Of a DNA stretch of 64,000 nucleotides, positions 18,239 to 25,974 are shown piece after piece (the first letter of the stretch is position 1; each line of letters begins with the position of its first letter). Where the stretch lies: contig NZ_JQLO01000001.1 in NCBI RefSeq assembly GCF_000744255.1, positions 1,178,001-1,242,000 on the forward strand, given 5' to 3'. The notes below the pieces were generated by a model, which searched no databases, had not been told where the DNA came from, and saw only the letters and a program-made list of their open reading frames with translations. Both the position numbers and the translations under genes were made by a program. This stretch comes from Carnobacterium divergens DSM 20623. Lineage in GTDB: Bacteria; Bacillota; Bacilli; Lactobacillales; Carnobacteriaceae.

Positions 18239-18910
18239 ATGAAAACAATTTTAATTGCCGATGATGATTCAAATATTAATAAAATGGTTCAGCGTTTTCT
18301 TGAATCATTGTCTTATCGGGTAGTGACTGCAACAGATGGAGCTGAGGCTATTGATGCTATCGAAACCCATTCGATTGATTTAGCGATTTTAGATATTATG
18401 ATGCCTCTAAAGAACGGATATGAAGTTTGTCAGGAAATTCGACAACAGTACAGCATTCCGATTATTTTATTGACTGCAAAAGGAGAAATTGTAGATAAAG
18501 AAAAAGGGTTCCAAGCAGGGACTGATGATTACATGACCAAACCTTTTGAATTAAAAGAACTTGAATTTAGAATGAATGCACTGTTTAGACGGTATCAAAT
18601 TCCGAACAACCCGTTAATTACCATTGGAAAACTAACGATTGATCAAAAGAATTATCTTGTGACCCTAGGAAGTAAAGAGCTTTTTCTTCCATTAAAGGAA
18701 TTTGAATTGCTAACGAAACTTGCCAGCTATCCTAAAAAAATTTTTACTCGTGATGAATTGATTGAATCTATTTGGGGTATGGATTACGAAGGAAATGACA
18801 GAACTGTAGACGTTCATATCAAACGATTACGAGAGCATCTGACCAAGGATTCTGGTGTTGCGATTACTACTATTCGCGGGCTTGGCTATCGATTGGAGGA
18901 GCAGGTATGA
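18239..18910 (+). CDS. hssR: HssR-like heme response regulator
   Basis: OmpR-family response regulator (223 aa from this start). The receiver has phospho-acceptor Asp52 (LDIMMP) and GTDDYMTKPFE. The winged-helix effector has RTVDVHIKRLREHL. Several stretches (TKPFE-KEL-FR, GMDYEGNDRTVDVHIKRL) closely match staphylococcal HssR, which activates hrtAB when heme accumulates. ATG 18239 sits 9 nt after AGGA; the ATG two codons earlier is too close to it. It overlaps the kinase gene by 4 nt. Confidence 0.85.
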   Translation: MKTILIADDDSNINKMVQRFLESLSYRVVTATDGAEAIDAIETHSIDLAILDIMMPLKNGYEVCQEIRQQYSIPIILLTAKGEIVDKEKGFQAGTDDYMTKPFELKELEFRMNALFRRYQIPNNPLITIGKLTIDQKNYLVTLGSKELFLPLKEFELLTKLASYPKKIFTRDELIESIWGMDYEGNDRTVDVHIKRLREHLTKDSGVAITTIRGLGYRLEEQV

Positions 18911-20283
18911 AGACCCTCTATCAACGGATCGTAGCCATTACCTTTTTAGTGATGATTGTAAGTATTGGCGTGGCTTTTTTGATTTCAAATGTGTATTATC
19001 AATACCACCTAAAGCCTATCAACGATCAAAAATTAACTTATGTAGCAAAGGATATTCAACAATTTTATAACGAAAATCCGACCTTAAATCAAGAAAGCTA
19101 CTTCAACCACATTAGTCAGCTTGGCTATGAAATTTATCAAGTCAAACCTGATGGCACCGATATCGAATACGGTGATTCGTTCAGAAAGAAAACGTTAGAA
19201 AAAGAAGTCATTCAGTCTGTTTTAGACGGAACCATTTATCATGGGATTGCGAATTTTCCAAAGAGCATTTTTATTACAGGTTTTTTTGACAATGATTTAC
19301 GAAATACTATTGGATTTCCGATAGAAAACAGCGAACAAACCAGCGCTGTTTTTATTCGATCAGACCCTACCAAGCAATTTGGTGAGTTGCGAATTTTCTT
19401 AGTGATGTTGCTTGTATTTAGTGTTTTAATTGGCTTTATTCTTATTTTTTTAAGTAGCTATTTTATTGTTTCTCCTATTAAAAGGTTAACAACTGTTACA
19501 AAAGAAATTACAGACGGCCAATCCGTTGAAATCCATCCCACTAAAAGAAAAGATGAAATTGGTCAATTAACCAATTCCTTTGCAACAATGACAACAGAAT
19601 TGAATAAAGCCGAAAAGGCGCGACAAGAGTTCGTTGCCAATGTCTCCCATGAAATTCAGACTCCTTTGACTTCTATTCAAGGTTTTACTTCGATTTTAAA
19701 AGATGAGAAACTATCTTTAGAACAACGAGAAAATTATTTAACAATAATCGAAACGGAAACTTCACGACTTTCTAGCTTGACGAAACAACTTTTGACACTA
19801 GCTTATTTAGACAATGAAAATCAATTAATACAAAAGCAGTCAGTTGCCATTCATCAACAAATCAAACATTATTTAAAACTCATGCAATGGAAGTGGCAAG
19901 AAAAGGATCTTTACATCGTAACAGAATTGCCCCCTACCTTCGTATTAGGAAATGAGAATTTTTTATATCAAATCTGGCAAAATTTAATAACAAATGCCAT
20001 TCGTTATGCTCCACAAGGCGGCGAAATCACTATTACACTTTCAGATGAAGCTGATCAAACACTTCTAACTATCTACAATAATGGACCAGGAATTGATCCA
20101 GAAAAGTTACCTTATTTATTTGACCGTTTTTACCGCGTAGATGAAAATCGCAGCAATGCTGATGGTGGTAGTGGTCTGGGGTTAGCTATTACAAAAAAAA
20201 TCATTCAGTTGCATGGTGGTACCATTTCAGTTTCTAGTTCCGAAAAAACTGGAACAACCTTTACGATTACTTTTCCAAAATAA
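18907..20283 (+). CDS. hssS: HssS-like heme sensor histidine kinase
   Basis: Membrane sensor kinase (458 aa). TM1 is about residues 8-28, the extracellular sensor about 30-160 and TM2 about 162-188. HAMP, the DHp domain with His248 (NVSHEIQTPL) and the HATPase domain (NLITNAIRYAP, GSGLGLAI) follow. The extracellular segment shares GFFDN and NTIG motifs with staphylococcal HssS, which senses heme at the membrane. It is coupled to hssR by ATGA. The target hrtBA lies about 1.6 kb downstream, beyond an inserted opposite-strand gene. Confidence 0.85.
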   Translation: MKTLYQRIVAITFLVMIVSIGVAFLISNVYYQYHLKPINDQKLTYVAKDIQQFYNENPTLNQESYFNHISQLGYEIYQVKPDGTDIEYGDSFRKKTLEKEVIQSVLDGTIYHGIANFPKSIFITGFFDNDLRNTIGFPIENSEQTSAVFIRSDPTKQFGELRIFLVMLLVFSVLIGFILIFLSSYFIVSPIKRLTTVTKEITDGQSVEIHPTKRKDEIGQLTNSFATMTTELNKAEKARQEFVANVSHEIQTPLTSIQGFTSILKDEKLSLEQRENYLTIIETETSRLSSLTKQLLTLAYLDNENQLIQKQSVAIHQQIKHYLKLMQWKWQEKDLYIVTELPPTFVLGNENFLYQIWQNLITNAIRYAPQGGEITITLSDEADQTLLTIYNNGPGIDPEKLPYLFDRFYRVDENRSNADGGSGLGLAITKKIIQLHGGTISVSSSEKTGTTFTITFPK

Positions 20284-20325
20284 TAATAGGAGGTAGAATC
20301 AGAATAGATTCTACCTCCTATTATT
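20282..20325. terminator. 19-bp perfect inverted repeat, likely bidirectional terminator
   Basis: Arms 20282-20300 and 20307-20325 are perfectly complementary around a 6-nt loop, and each carries an AGGAGG/CCTCCT core. It lies between convergent hssS and the wall hydrolase. Only an interrupted T tract follows on the right (TTATTATTATT), so termination strength is uncertain. Confidence 0.65.
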
Positions 20326-20372
20326 ATTATCTAATATTTCTAATTCTAAAGAAAAATTAACTTATTGTTTTA

Positions 20373-21650
20373 TTACTTTGCTATAAGCTTAATCTTTATT
20401 GCTTGAATAGCTAGTTTCTGTCCAGTTGTTCCTGCTACAGCTCCATTTTCCACCCATGCCATCCAACCCTTTTCTGCTACATGAACTTGATATGAAATAT
20501 TGTATTGTTTCTCTAATCCATTTTTTAAAGAAATTTTTACCGCTTGTAATGATAATTGTTTTCCAACTGTTCCTCCAACGTTTTCAATCCAACCTTTTTC
20601 AGCTACATGGGCATCAATTTTAACATTTTCTTTTTTACCATCCACATATACTTCGATACACTGCCCTTCAATACTTAAGCCCGTTGTACCCGCCATTTGA
20701 TTATTTGTAACATATCCTAACCATCCTTCTTTAGCTAAATGCATCCGATAAGCTAGACCTTTTGCTACAGGTTTAGATGTTCCTTGAACAATTGGCTTAC
20801 GAACTAACTTCATTTTAATTGCTTGAAGACTTTTTTTCTGACCTGTTGTCCCTGCTGTTTGCCCATCTTTCACCCAGCTTAACCATCCATTTTCAGCAAC
20901 ATGGGCTTGATATTCTAAGTTATAATAATTTACCGCATCTCCTGTTAATCTAGCTTGAATGGCTTCTACTGCCTTAGATTGTCCCGTCGTTCCTGCTACC
21001 TGACCACTCTTAACCCAAGGCATCCAACCGATGGTTGAAACATGAGCCCGATATTCTACTGATCCATTACTAAGTCTCCCAATAATTCTAATGGCTTCTA
21101 CTGGCAATTTGTACCCTGTTGATCCTGAAAGCGCACCATCTTTTACATTGTTCATCCATCCCACTTTACTCACGTGTGTTTCATAATTAATTCCTTTTGA
21201 AATAGCTTGAGCTGGATTTTTTGGCGGTAATTTTGGCGCTTCTGGTACATTTGGTAAATCTTTAAAGTGAATGTATCCATCAACAGCACCTGCATTGATC
21301 CATCTGTTATTATAATTTCCTGAATAGGCTGGGTTATTATACTCTTCAATTAAAACCAATCCATTTTTCACATCCGCTACCCACGCAACGTGAAAACCAG
21401 CATTCCACCATGCAACTGAACCAATTGTTGGATTTTTATCTACTTGATATCCTAAATTTTGTGCATTTTGTCCCCATACATTTGCATTCCAATTACTAGG
21501 TGGTCTAGTAATATTAAATTTATTTACTACACTCAAACGATTTGCAACAAATGATGTACACTCCCTTGTATACATCCCCCAAGAATCTACTGCTGCATCC
21601 AGGGGTAAATTTTTCCACTTCACCGGGTAATCATCACCAATTAATACCAT
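20373..21650 (-). CDS. CHAP-domain peptidoglycan hydrolase with six ChW repeats, no signal peptide
   Basis: A 425-residue lysin-like protein. An N-terminal CHAP cysteine amidase/endopeptidase domain (about 5-130) has Cys31 in RECTSF and His87 in GFHVAWVA. A Pro-rich linker (about 134-150) leads to six ChW-type repeats (about 154-193, 199-236, 246-283, 299-335, 344-376, 385-424), each built on GW...G...GTTGQ...AI. ChW repeats bind cell wall or secreted partners. There is no Sec signal, so release would need lysis, a holin or another route. Neighbours are hssRS and hrtBA, not phage genes. A Carnobacterium-type bacteriocin/lysin role is possible but unproven. Confidence 0.88.
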   Translation of the reverse strand: MVLIGDDYPVKWKNLPLDAAVDSWGMYTRECTSFVANRLSVVNKFNITRPPSNWNANVWGQNAQNLGYQVDKNPTIGSVAWWNAGFHVAWVADVKNGLVLIEEYNNPAYSGNYNNRWINAGAVDGYIHFKDLPNVPEAPKLPPKNPAQAISKGINYETHVSKVGWMNNVKDGALSGSTGYKLPVEAIRIIGRLSNGSVEYRAHVSTIGWMPWVKSGQVAGTTGQSKAVEAIQARLTGDAVNYYNLEYQAHVAENGWLSWVKDGQTAGTTGQKKSLQAIKMKLVRKPIVQGTSKPVAKGLAYRMHLAKEGWLGYVTNNQMAGTTGLSIEGQCIEVYVDGKKENVKIDAHVAEKGWIENVGGTVGKQLSLQAVKISLKNGLEKQYNISYQVHVAEKGWMAWVENGAVAGTTGQKLAIQAIKIKLIAK

Positions 21651-21843
21651 AAAAAAACCTTCTCTCTTCTTTTTTCCTAATAATTATTAATGAGATCTCA
21701 ATTTAAAATAATTTTTTATTAGGTACAATTATTGTATTACATAAAAATAACATCTATCTTTTTATATCCAATCAAAATCCAGTCACGATTCTTTCAAAAA
21801 TCTTTACCAAAGAAAGTGTTAGTTGTTTCTTTTGTAATTTCCC

Positions 21844-21876
21844 GTTCATCTCCAGTTCATATAGCTAGGCTATGAT
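21844..21876 (+). promoter_or_regulatory. hrtBA promoter with HssR-type direct repeat
   Basis: GTTCAT at 21844-21849 is repeated at 21855-21860 (11-bp period, one helical turn). The -10 TATGAT is at 21871-21876, and the second repeat reaches into the -35 region. Staphylococcal HssR binds tandem GTTCAT-type repeats ahead of hrtAB, so this is the expected operator. Confidence 0.78.
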
Positions 21877-21906
21877 AGAACTATCAACAAGAAGGAGTGA
21901 GGAAAA

Positions 21907-22995
21907 ATGTTTTTAGCATGGCGTGAAATAAAACATACAAAATTAAGATATAGCTTAATCGCTTTGATTATGATCATGATTATCTGGTTAGTACTATTCG
22001 TAACAGGTTTAGCTAATGGATTAGCAAGTGACAACGCTTCAGCGATTAAGGAAAGTGCAGCTTCTTATTTTTTAATTGAAAAAGATTCAGATAATCGTTT
22101 CGCACGTTCGACTGTTACTGAAAAACAAGTGAGTGACGTTGAAAAAGATCTTGGAAAAAAAGCTACTGGACTTCGTGTTCAAATGAGTACCGTTAGTACG
22201 AAAAAAGATACAAATAAGACGGACGTCTCTTATTTTTCATTTGATTCAACTAGTTTCTTAAAGCCTGAATTAACAGACGGTCATTTGGGAAAAAGTGGAA
22301 GTAACGAAGTCGTTGCAGATCAAAAATTGAAAAATCAAGGCTACTCTCTTGGATCTACGATTAAAGACGCGGCAACAAATCAGACCTTTAAAATTACAGG
22401 ATTTACTAAAAAACAAACTTACAGTCATACTGGTGTAGTTTTCCTAACTCCTGTTCAATGGAAAGAAGTTCAAGTACCTCAAAAAGCAGCTGACAACACG
22501 TATAATGCAATTGCATTAGATATCACTGAGGATAAAGCAACGACTTTAAATTATTCGGATTTAGTCACAGCCAGTAAAAACGACATCGTAACGAATATTC
22601 CTGGTTATTCAGAGGAACAAGGTTCGTTAACCATGATGATCACTTTCTTATATATCATTGCAGCCTTTGTCCTAACTGTTTTCTTCTATGTTATTACAAT
22701 TCAAAAAGTTGATCAATTTGGAATGTTGAAAGCCATTGGTGCTAAAACAAGTTACTTGGCTAAAAGTTTGCTCTCACAAATTGCTACGCTTTCCGTTATA
22801 AGCCTTTTAATTGGAAATCTTTTAACTTATGGTGTTGCCGCATTACTACCTGAAAGTATGCCTTTTAATTTAACACCTATTACAGCACTGGCTTCTTCAT
22901 TACTATTTTTAGCAGTCGCATTAATTGGCTCGTTATTGTCACTGTACCGCGTTGCTAAAGTAGATGCCATTGAAGCGATTGGAGGGAATAACTAA
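21907..22995 (+). CDS. hrtB: HrtB-like heme efflux ABC transporter permease
   Basis: FtsX/MacB-type permease (362 aa). TM1 is about residues 14-37, with a large extracytoplasmic domain (about 40-235). Three C-terminal helices lie at about 240-262, 290-312 and 325-350. The start MFLAWREIKHTKLRYSL matches HrtB proteins, which extract heme from the membrane. GAAGGAG precedes the ATG. The stop overlaps the hrtA start by one base. Confidence 0.85.
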   Translation: MFLAWREIKHTKLRYSLIALIMIMIIWLVLFVTGLANGLASDNASAIKESAASYFLIEKDSDNRFARSTVTEKQVSDVEKDLGKKATGLRVQMSTVSTKKDTNKTDVSYFSFDSTSFLKPELTDGHLGKSGSNEVVADQKLKNQGYSLGSTIKDAATNQTFKITGFTKKQTYSHTGVVFLTPVQWKEVQVPQKAADNTYNAIALDITEDKATTLNYSDLVTASKNDIVTNIPGYSEEQGSLTMMITFLYIIAAFVLTVFFYVITIQKVDQFGMLKAIGAKTSYLAKSLLSQIATLSVISLLIGNLLTYGVAALLPESMPFNLTPITALASSLLFLAVALIGSLLSLYRVAKVDAIEAIGGNN

Positions 22996-23669
22996 TGACA
23001 GATAAATTAGTCTTAAATCAAATTTCAAAATATTATCAAGATGGTTTAGAACAAATTGAAGTGTTAAAAAACCTTTCGTTAACGGTAAAAGAAGGAGAAT
23101 TTGTCGCGATTGTCGGTCCTAGTGGCGCTGGTAAAAGTACGTTCCTTTCTATTGCTGGAGCATTACTATCTCCTAGTGAAGGAGAAGTAAGAATCGGCAA
23201 TGTTTCCTTGAATAGTTTAAACCAAAAACAATGGACCAACTTACGTCTTAATTCAATCGGCTTTATTTTTCAAGGTGGCAATTTGATTCCATATTTAACC
23301 GTTTTGGATCAATTATTATTGCTTCCAAAATTAAGTGGATCAAAGGATGAACATAAACAACGTGCACTCGATTTATTAACCGATTTAGGTCTAAAACATC
23401 GCCTAAATCAATATCCAGATAAACTATCTGGTGGCGAAAAACAACGTGTAGCAATTGCTCGCGCTTTAATGAATGATCCAGATATTATTTTAGCAGATGA
23501 ACCAACTGCAAGTTTAGACTCTCAAAGAGGCTATCAAGTAGTGGAAATGATTGCTAAAGAGGTTCATAAAAATAATAAAGCCGCTGTGATGGTGACCCAT
23601 GATGAACGTGTTTTAGAATTAGTCGATCGCGTTCTGCGCATTGAAGATGGACAACTGTATCCTGTTTAA
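22995..23669 (+). CDS. hrtA: HrtA-like heme efflux ABC transporter ATPase
   Basis: ATPase of the HrtBA exporter (224 aa). It has Walker [10 protein letters not shown] at 41-49, the signature [15 protein letters not shown] and Walker [13 protein letters not shown], with H-loop MVTHD. Co-transcribed with hrtB (TAATG junction). By homology it protects against heme toxicity; lactic acid bacteria generally scavenge rather than make heme. Confidence 0.87.
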   Translation: MTDKLVLNQISKYYQDGLEQIEVLKNLSLTVKEGEFVAIVGPSGAGKSTFLSIAGALLSPSEGEVRIGNVSLNSLNQKQWTNLRLNSIGFIFQGGNLIPYLTVLDQLLLLPKLSGSKDEHKQRALDLLTDLGLKHRLNQYPDKLSGGEKQRVAIARALMNDPDIILADEPTASLDSQRGYQVVEMIAKEVHKNNKAAVMVTHDERVLELVDRVLRIEDGQLYPV

Positions 23670-23676
23670 ACGAAGT

Positions 23677-23713
23677 AAAAAAAGCAAGCTCTATAAAAGA
23701 GCTTGCTTTTTTT
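23677..23713. terminator. Bidirectional terminator after hrtA
   Basis: Stem AAAAAAGCAAGCTCT / AGAGCTTGCTTTTTT lies between the convergent hrtA and aldo/keto reductase genes. Confidence 0.9.
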
Positions 23714-23717
23714 CATG

Positions 23718-24581
23718 TTATTCACTCAGTGACATTTTTGTCGTTTCTACTAACCAAGCATCATCGGTTGGATCTGCTCCACCACGTTGATTTTTATCAA
23801 TCGATGCCATTTTTACAAGATCCTCCTTTGATAAATGAAAATCAAAAATTTCACGATTTTCTTGGATGCGCGTTTCATGAATTGATTTAGGAATTGCAAT
23901 CACTTGGCGATCCAAATGCCAACGTAAAATAATTTGGGCAGGTGTTTTTTGATATTTTTCAGCCAATTCTTGAATAACGTTATCTTCTAAAACATTTCCT
24001 TTCCCTTGACCTAAAGGTCCCCATGCTTCATGTTGAATTCCTTGTTTCACTAAATAATCATGTAGCTCCGTTTGTTGAAAATAGGGATTTGTTTCCACTT
24101 GATTGATCATCGGCTTAATTTTTGCCTCTTGCATTAATTGTTCTAAATGATTGATTTCAAAATTTGAAACGCCAATGGCACGAATTTTTCCTTCTTCATA
24201 CAAAGCTTCTAATGCACGCCATTTTTCAAGGTAACCTTCACTAGGCCAATGGATTAAATATAAATCTAAATAATCGGTTTTTAATTTTTTTAAGGTTGTT
24301 TCAAAAGCTGCTATCGTGTCCTCATAAGTGATGGCGTCATTCCAAACTTTTGACGTAAGAAATAATTCACTGCGAGGAATCCCGCTTGTTTGTAGTGCCT
24401 CTCCTACTAGTGCTTCATTATGATAGATTGCTGCTGTGTCAATATGACGATAACCGTGTTTGATAGCTGCTAAAACAGACTGTGTTAATTCTTGTTCATC
24501 TTCTACAAGAAAAACCCCTAGACCTAATTGTGGGACTTCGATTGTATTTTCTAATTTAAATGAGGGTATTTTTGTATTCAT
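23718..24581 (-). CDS. Aldo/keto reductase (2,5-diketogluconate reductase type)
   Basis: NADPH-dependent oxidoreductase of the AKR5 type (287 aa). The tetrad is visible as Asp and Tyr in HIDTAAIYHNE, Lys in TSKVW and His in IHWPSEG. The cofactor tail AIPKSIHETRIQEN is present. It follows the SDR gene by 21 nt in an operon divergent from an HxlR regulator, suggesting a role against carbonyl or electrophile stress. The substrate is unknown. Confidence 0.88.
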   Translation of the reverse strand: MNTKIPSFKLENTIEVPQLGLGVFLVEDEQELTQSVLAAIKHGYRHIDTAAIYHNEALVGEALQTSGIPRSELFLTSKVWNDAITYEDTIAAFETTLKKLKTDYLDLYLIHWPSEGYLEKWRALEALYEEGKIRAIGVSNFEINHLEQLMQEAKIKPMINQVETNPYFQQTELHDYLVKQGIQHEAWGPLGQGKGNVLEDNVIQELAEKYQKTPAQIILRWHLDRQVIAIPKSIHETRIQENREIFDFHLSKEDLVKMASIDKNQRGGADPTDDAWLVETTKMSLSE

Positions 24582-24602
24582 TCTTATTGCTCCTTTTCTT
24601 TT

Positions 24603-25397
24603 TTAAACTATAGTGGGAACCATTCCGCCGTCAATTCTTAGTGCTTCGCCAGAAAAACTACTTGCTAACGGACTGGCAATAAAGGCAATAAACCGACCAA
24701 TTTCTGAAGGTTCAATTAAACGTTGAATTTGAGACATTGGACGATGTTCCCTCATAAATGCTTGTTGCTGTTCTTCACGAGATAGTGAACTGCCTTTGTA
24801 CATCTCTTCAATCATTTTTTCAACCCCTTCAGTTAAAGTTGGGCCTGGCATAACGGTATTGATAGTAACCTGACTTCCAATTGTTAATTTTGATAAACTT
24901 TTAGCCAGTGACAAATTCATGGTTTTCGTCATACTGTATTGCGGCATCTCACCAGATGGCATAATCGCCTCTTCACTAGCGATAAAAATAATGCGACCAA
25001 AATTTTGCTCAAGCATTTTAGGTAAATAAAATTTAGCTAATTCATTTCCAGCTAGAACATTGGTTTTAAAAAAAGTTGTCCAGTCGTTTTCTTCAATCTC
25101 AAAATAGTTCATTGGTTGAAAAATACCTAAATTGTTCACTAATACATCGATCTTTGGAAAATTTTCTTTTAACTGTTGAATCCCAAAGTCGGTTGATAAA
25201 TCATAAGGTGCTTCATAAAATGAGACTGTAGGAAATTCATCTTTTAATGAAGCTACCAATGTGTTAATCCCTTCCTTATCTCGACCATTAATAATCACAT
25301 CGCTGCCTTCTCTAGCAACTTCCTTAACAATTCCAAGGCCAATTCCCTTTGTTGATCCTGTTACTAATACAAGTTTTCCTCTTAGTTGTATTTCCAT
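24603..25397 (-). CDS. Short-chain dehydrogenase/reductase
   Basis: Classical SDR (264 aa): TGSTKGIG cofactor loop near residue 13, NNLG, and YSMTK catalytic Tyr/Lys. ATG 25397 has GGGAGG 8 nt upstream, whereas ATG 25403 is only 2 nt from it. First gene of a two-gene operon with the AKR. The substrate cannot be told from sequence. Confidence 0.87.
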   Translation of the reverse strand: MEIQLRGKLVLVTGSTKGIGLGIVKEVAREGSDVIINGRDKEGINTLVASLKDEFPTVSFYEAPYDLSTDFGIQQLKENFPKIDVLVNNLGIFQPMNYFEIEENDWTTFFKTNVLAGNELAKFYLPKMLEQNFGRIIFIASEEAIMPSGEMPQYSMTKTMNLSLAKSLSKLTIGSQVTINTVMPGPTLTEGVEKMIEEMYKGSSLSREEQQQAFMREHRPMSQIQRLIEPSEIGRFIAFIASPLASSFSGEALRIDGGMVPTIV

Positions 25398-25429
25398 ATT
25401 CATTGCCTCCCTGATCGGTTTATATGCTT

Positions 25430-25457
25430 ATTATAGAGTAGGTATTCTTTTTTACAA
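25430..25457 (-). promoter_or_regulatory. SDR-AKR promoter
   Basis: Minus-strand -35 TTGTAA (25452-25457) and -10 TATAAT (25430-25435), 16 bp apart. Confidence 0.7.
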
Positions 25458-25478
25458 GTACGCACTTTTTTGTGTTAT

Positions 25479-25496
25479 AGGTACTTTTTTGTACCT
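25479..25496. promoter_or_regulatory. Putative HxlR operator
   Basis: Perfect inverted repeat AGGTAC-N6-GTACCT lies between the divergent SDR and hxlR genes. A related AAGTAC half site is at about 25456-25461. A GTAC-rich palindrome between an HxlR gene and its divergent oxidoreductase target is typical of this family. Confidence 0.65.
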
Positions 25497-25548
25497 TACT
25501 CCCCTTAATATGCTATAATGAAAAATCAATACAGCAGTGGAGGTTTAT

Positions 25549-25926
25549 ATGAAAACAACGTATACTTATAATATTGGTGTTGAAGCAACGATGGAAGTAA
25601 TTGGAGGAAAATGGAAACCAATTATTCTCTGTAACCTACGTCATCAAAAAATGCGTACAAATGAATTAAAAAAAGCCATTCCAGGAATCACTCAAAAAAT
25701 GCTGACGCAACAATTGCGTGAGTTAGAAAGGGATCAAATAGTAAATCGCATCGTCTACTCACAAGTTCCACCTAAAGTCGAATATGAATTAAGTGCATAT
25801 GGCCTTACTCTTAGCACTATTCTGGATCAGCTTTGTTCATGGGGAGAAATCAGAGTCCAAAAACTTGCCGAAGAAGGCAATGATGTCACACTATTATCAA
25901 AATCTGATTGTCCTGAAATTGACTAA
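25549..25926 (+). CDS. HxlR-family transcriptional regulator
   Basis: Winged-helix regulator (125 aa) with the family core EVIGGKWKPIILCNLRHQKMRTNELKK split over about residues 12-40, then IPGITQKMLTQQLRELE. Cys28 is in the core and two more Cys lie near the C terminus; redox-sensing HxlR proteins (YodB, HypR) often use a Cys. The ATG at 25549 follows GGAGG; an in-frame GTG upstream overlaps that site. A -10 TATAAT lies about 30 nt upstream. It probably controls the divergent SDR-AKR pair. Confidence 0.88.
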   Translation: MKTTYTYNIGVEATMEVIGGKWKPIILCNLRHQKMRTNELKKAIPGITQKMLTQQLRELERDQIVNRIVYSQVPPKVEYELSAYGLTLSTILDQLCSWGEIRVQKLAEEGNDVTLLSKSDCPEID

Positions 25927-25935
25927 AAATAGCAG

Positions 25936-25974
25936 AAAACCAGTTGTCCCCCAATAAGCAGGACAATTGGTTTT
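25936..25974. terminator. Bidirectional terminator, hxlR / MutS2-like gene
   Basis: Stem AAAACCAGTTGTCC / GGACAATTGGTTTT with a T run lies between convergent genes. Confidence 0.88.

Noticed and set aside
20373-21650. Reading the CHAP/ChW gene as a prophage endolysin
   Set aside because: No holin, tail, integrase or other phage gene lies within the window on either side.
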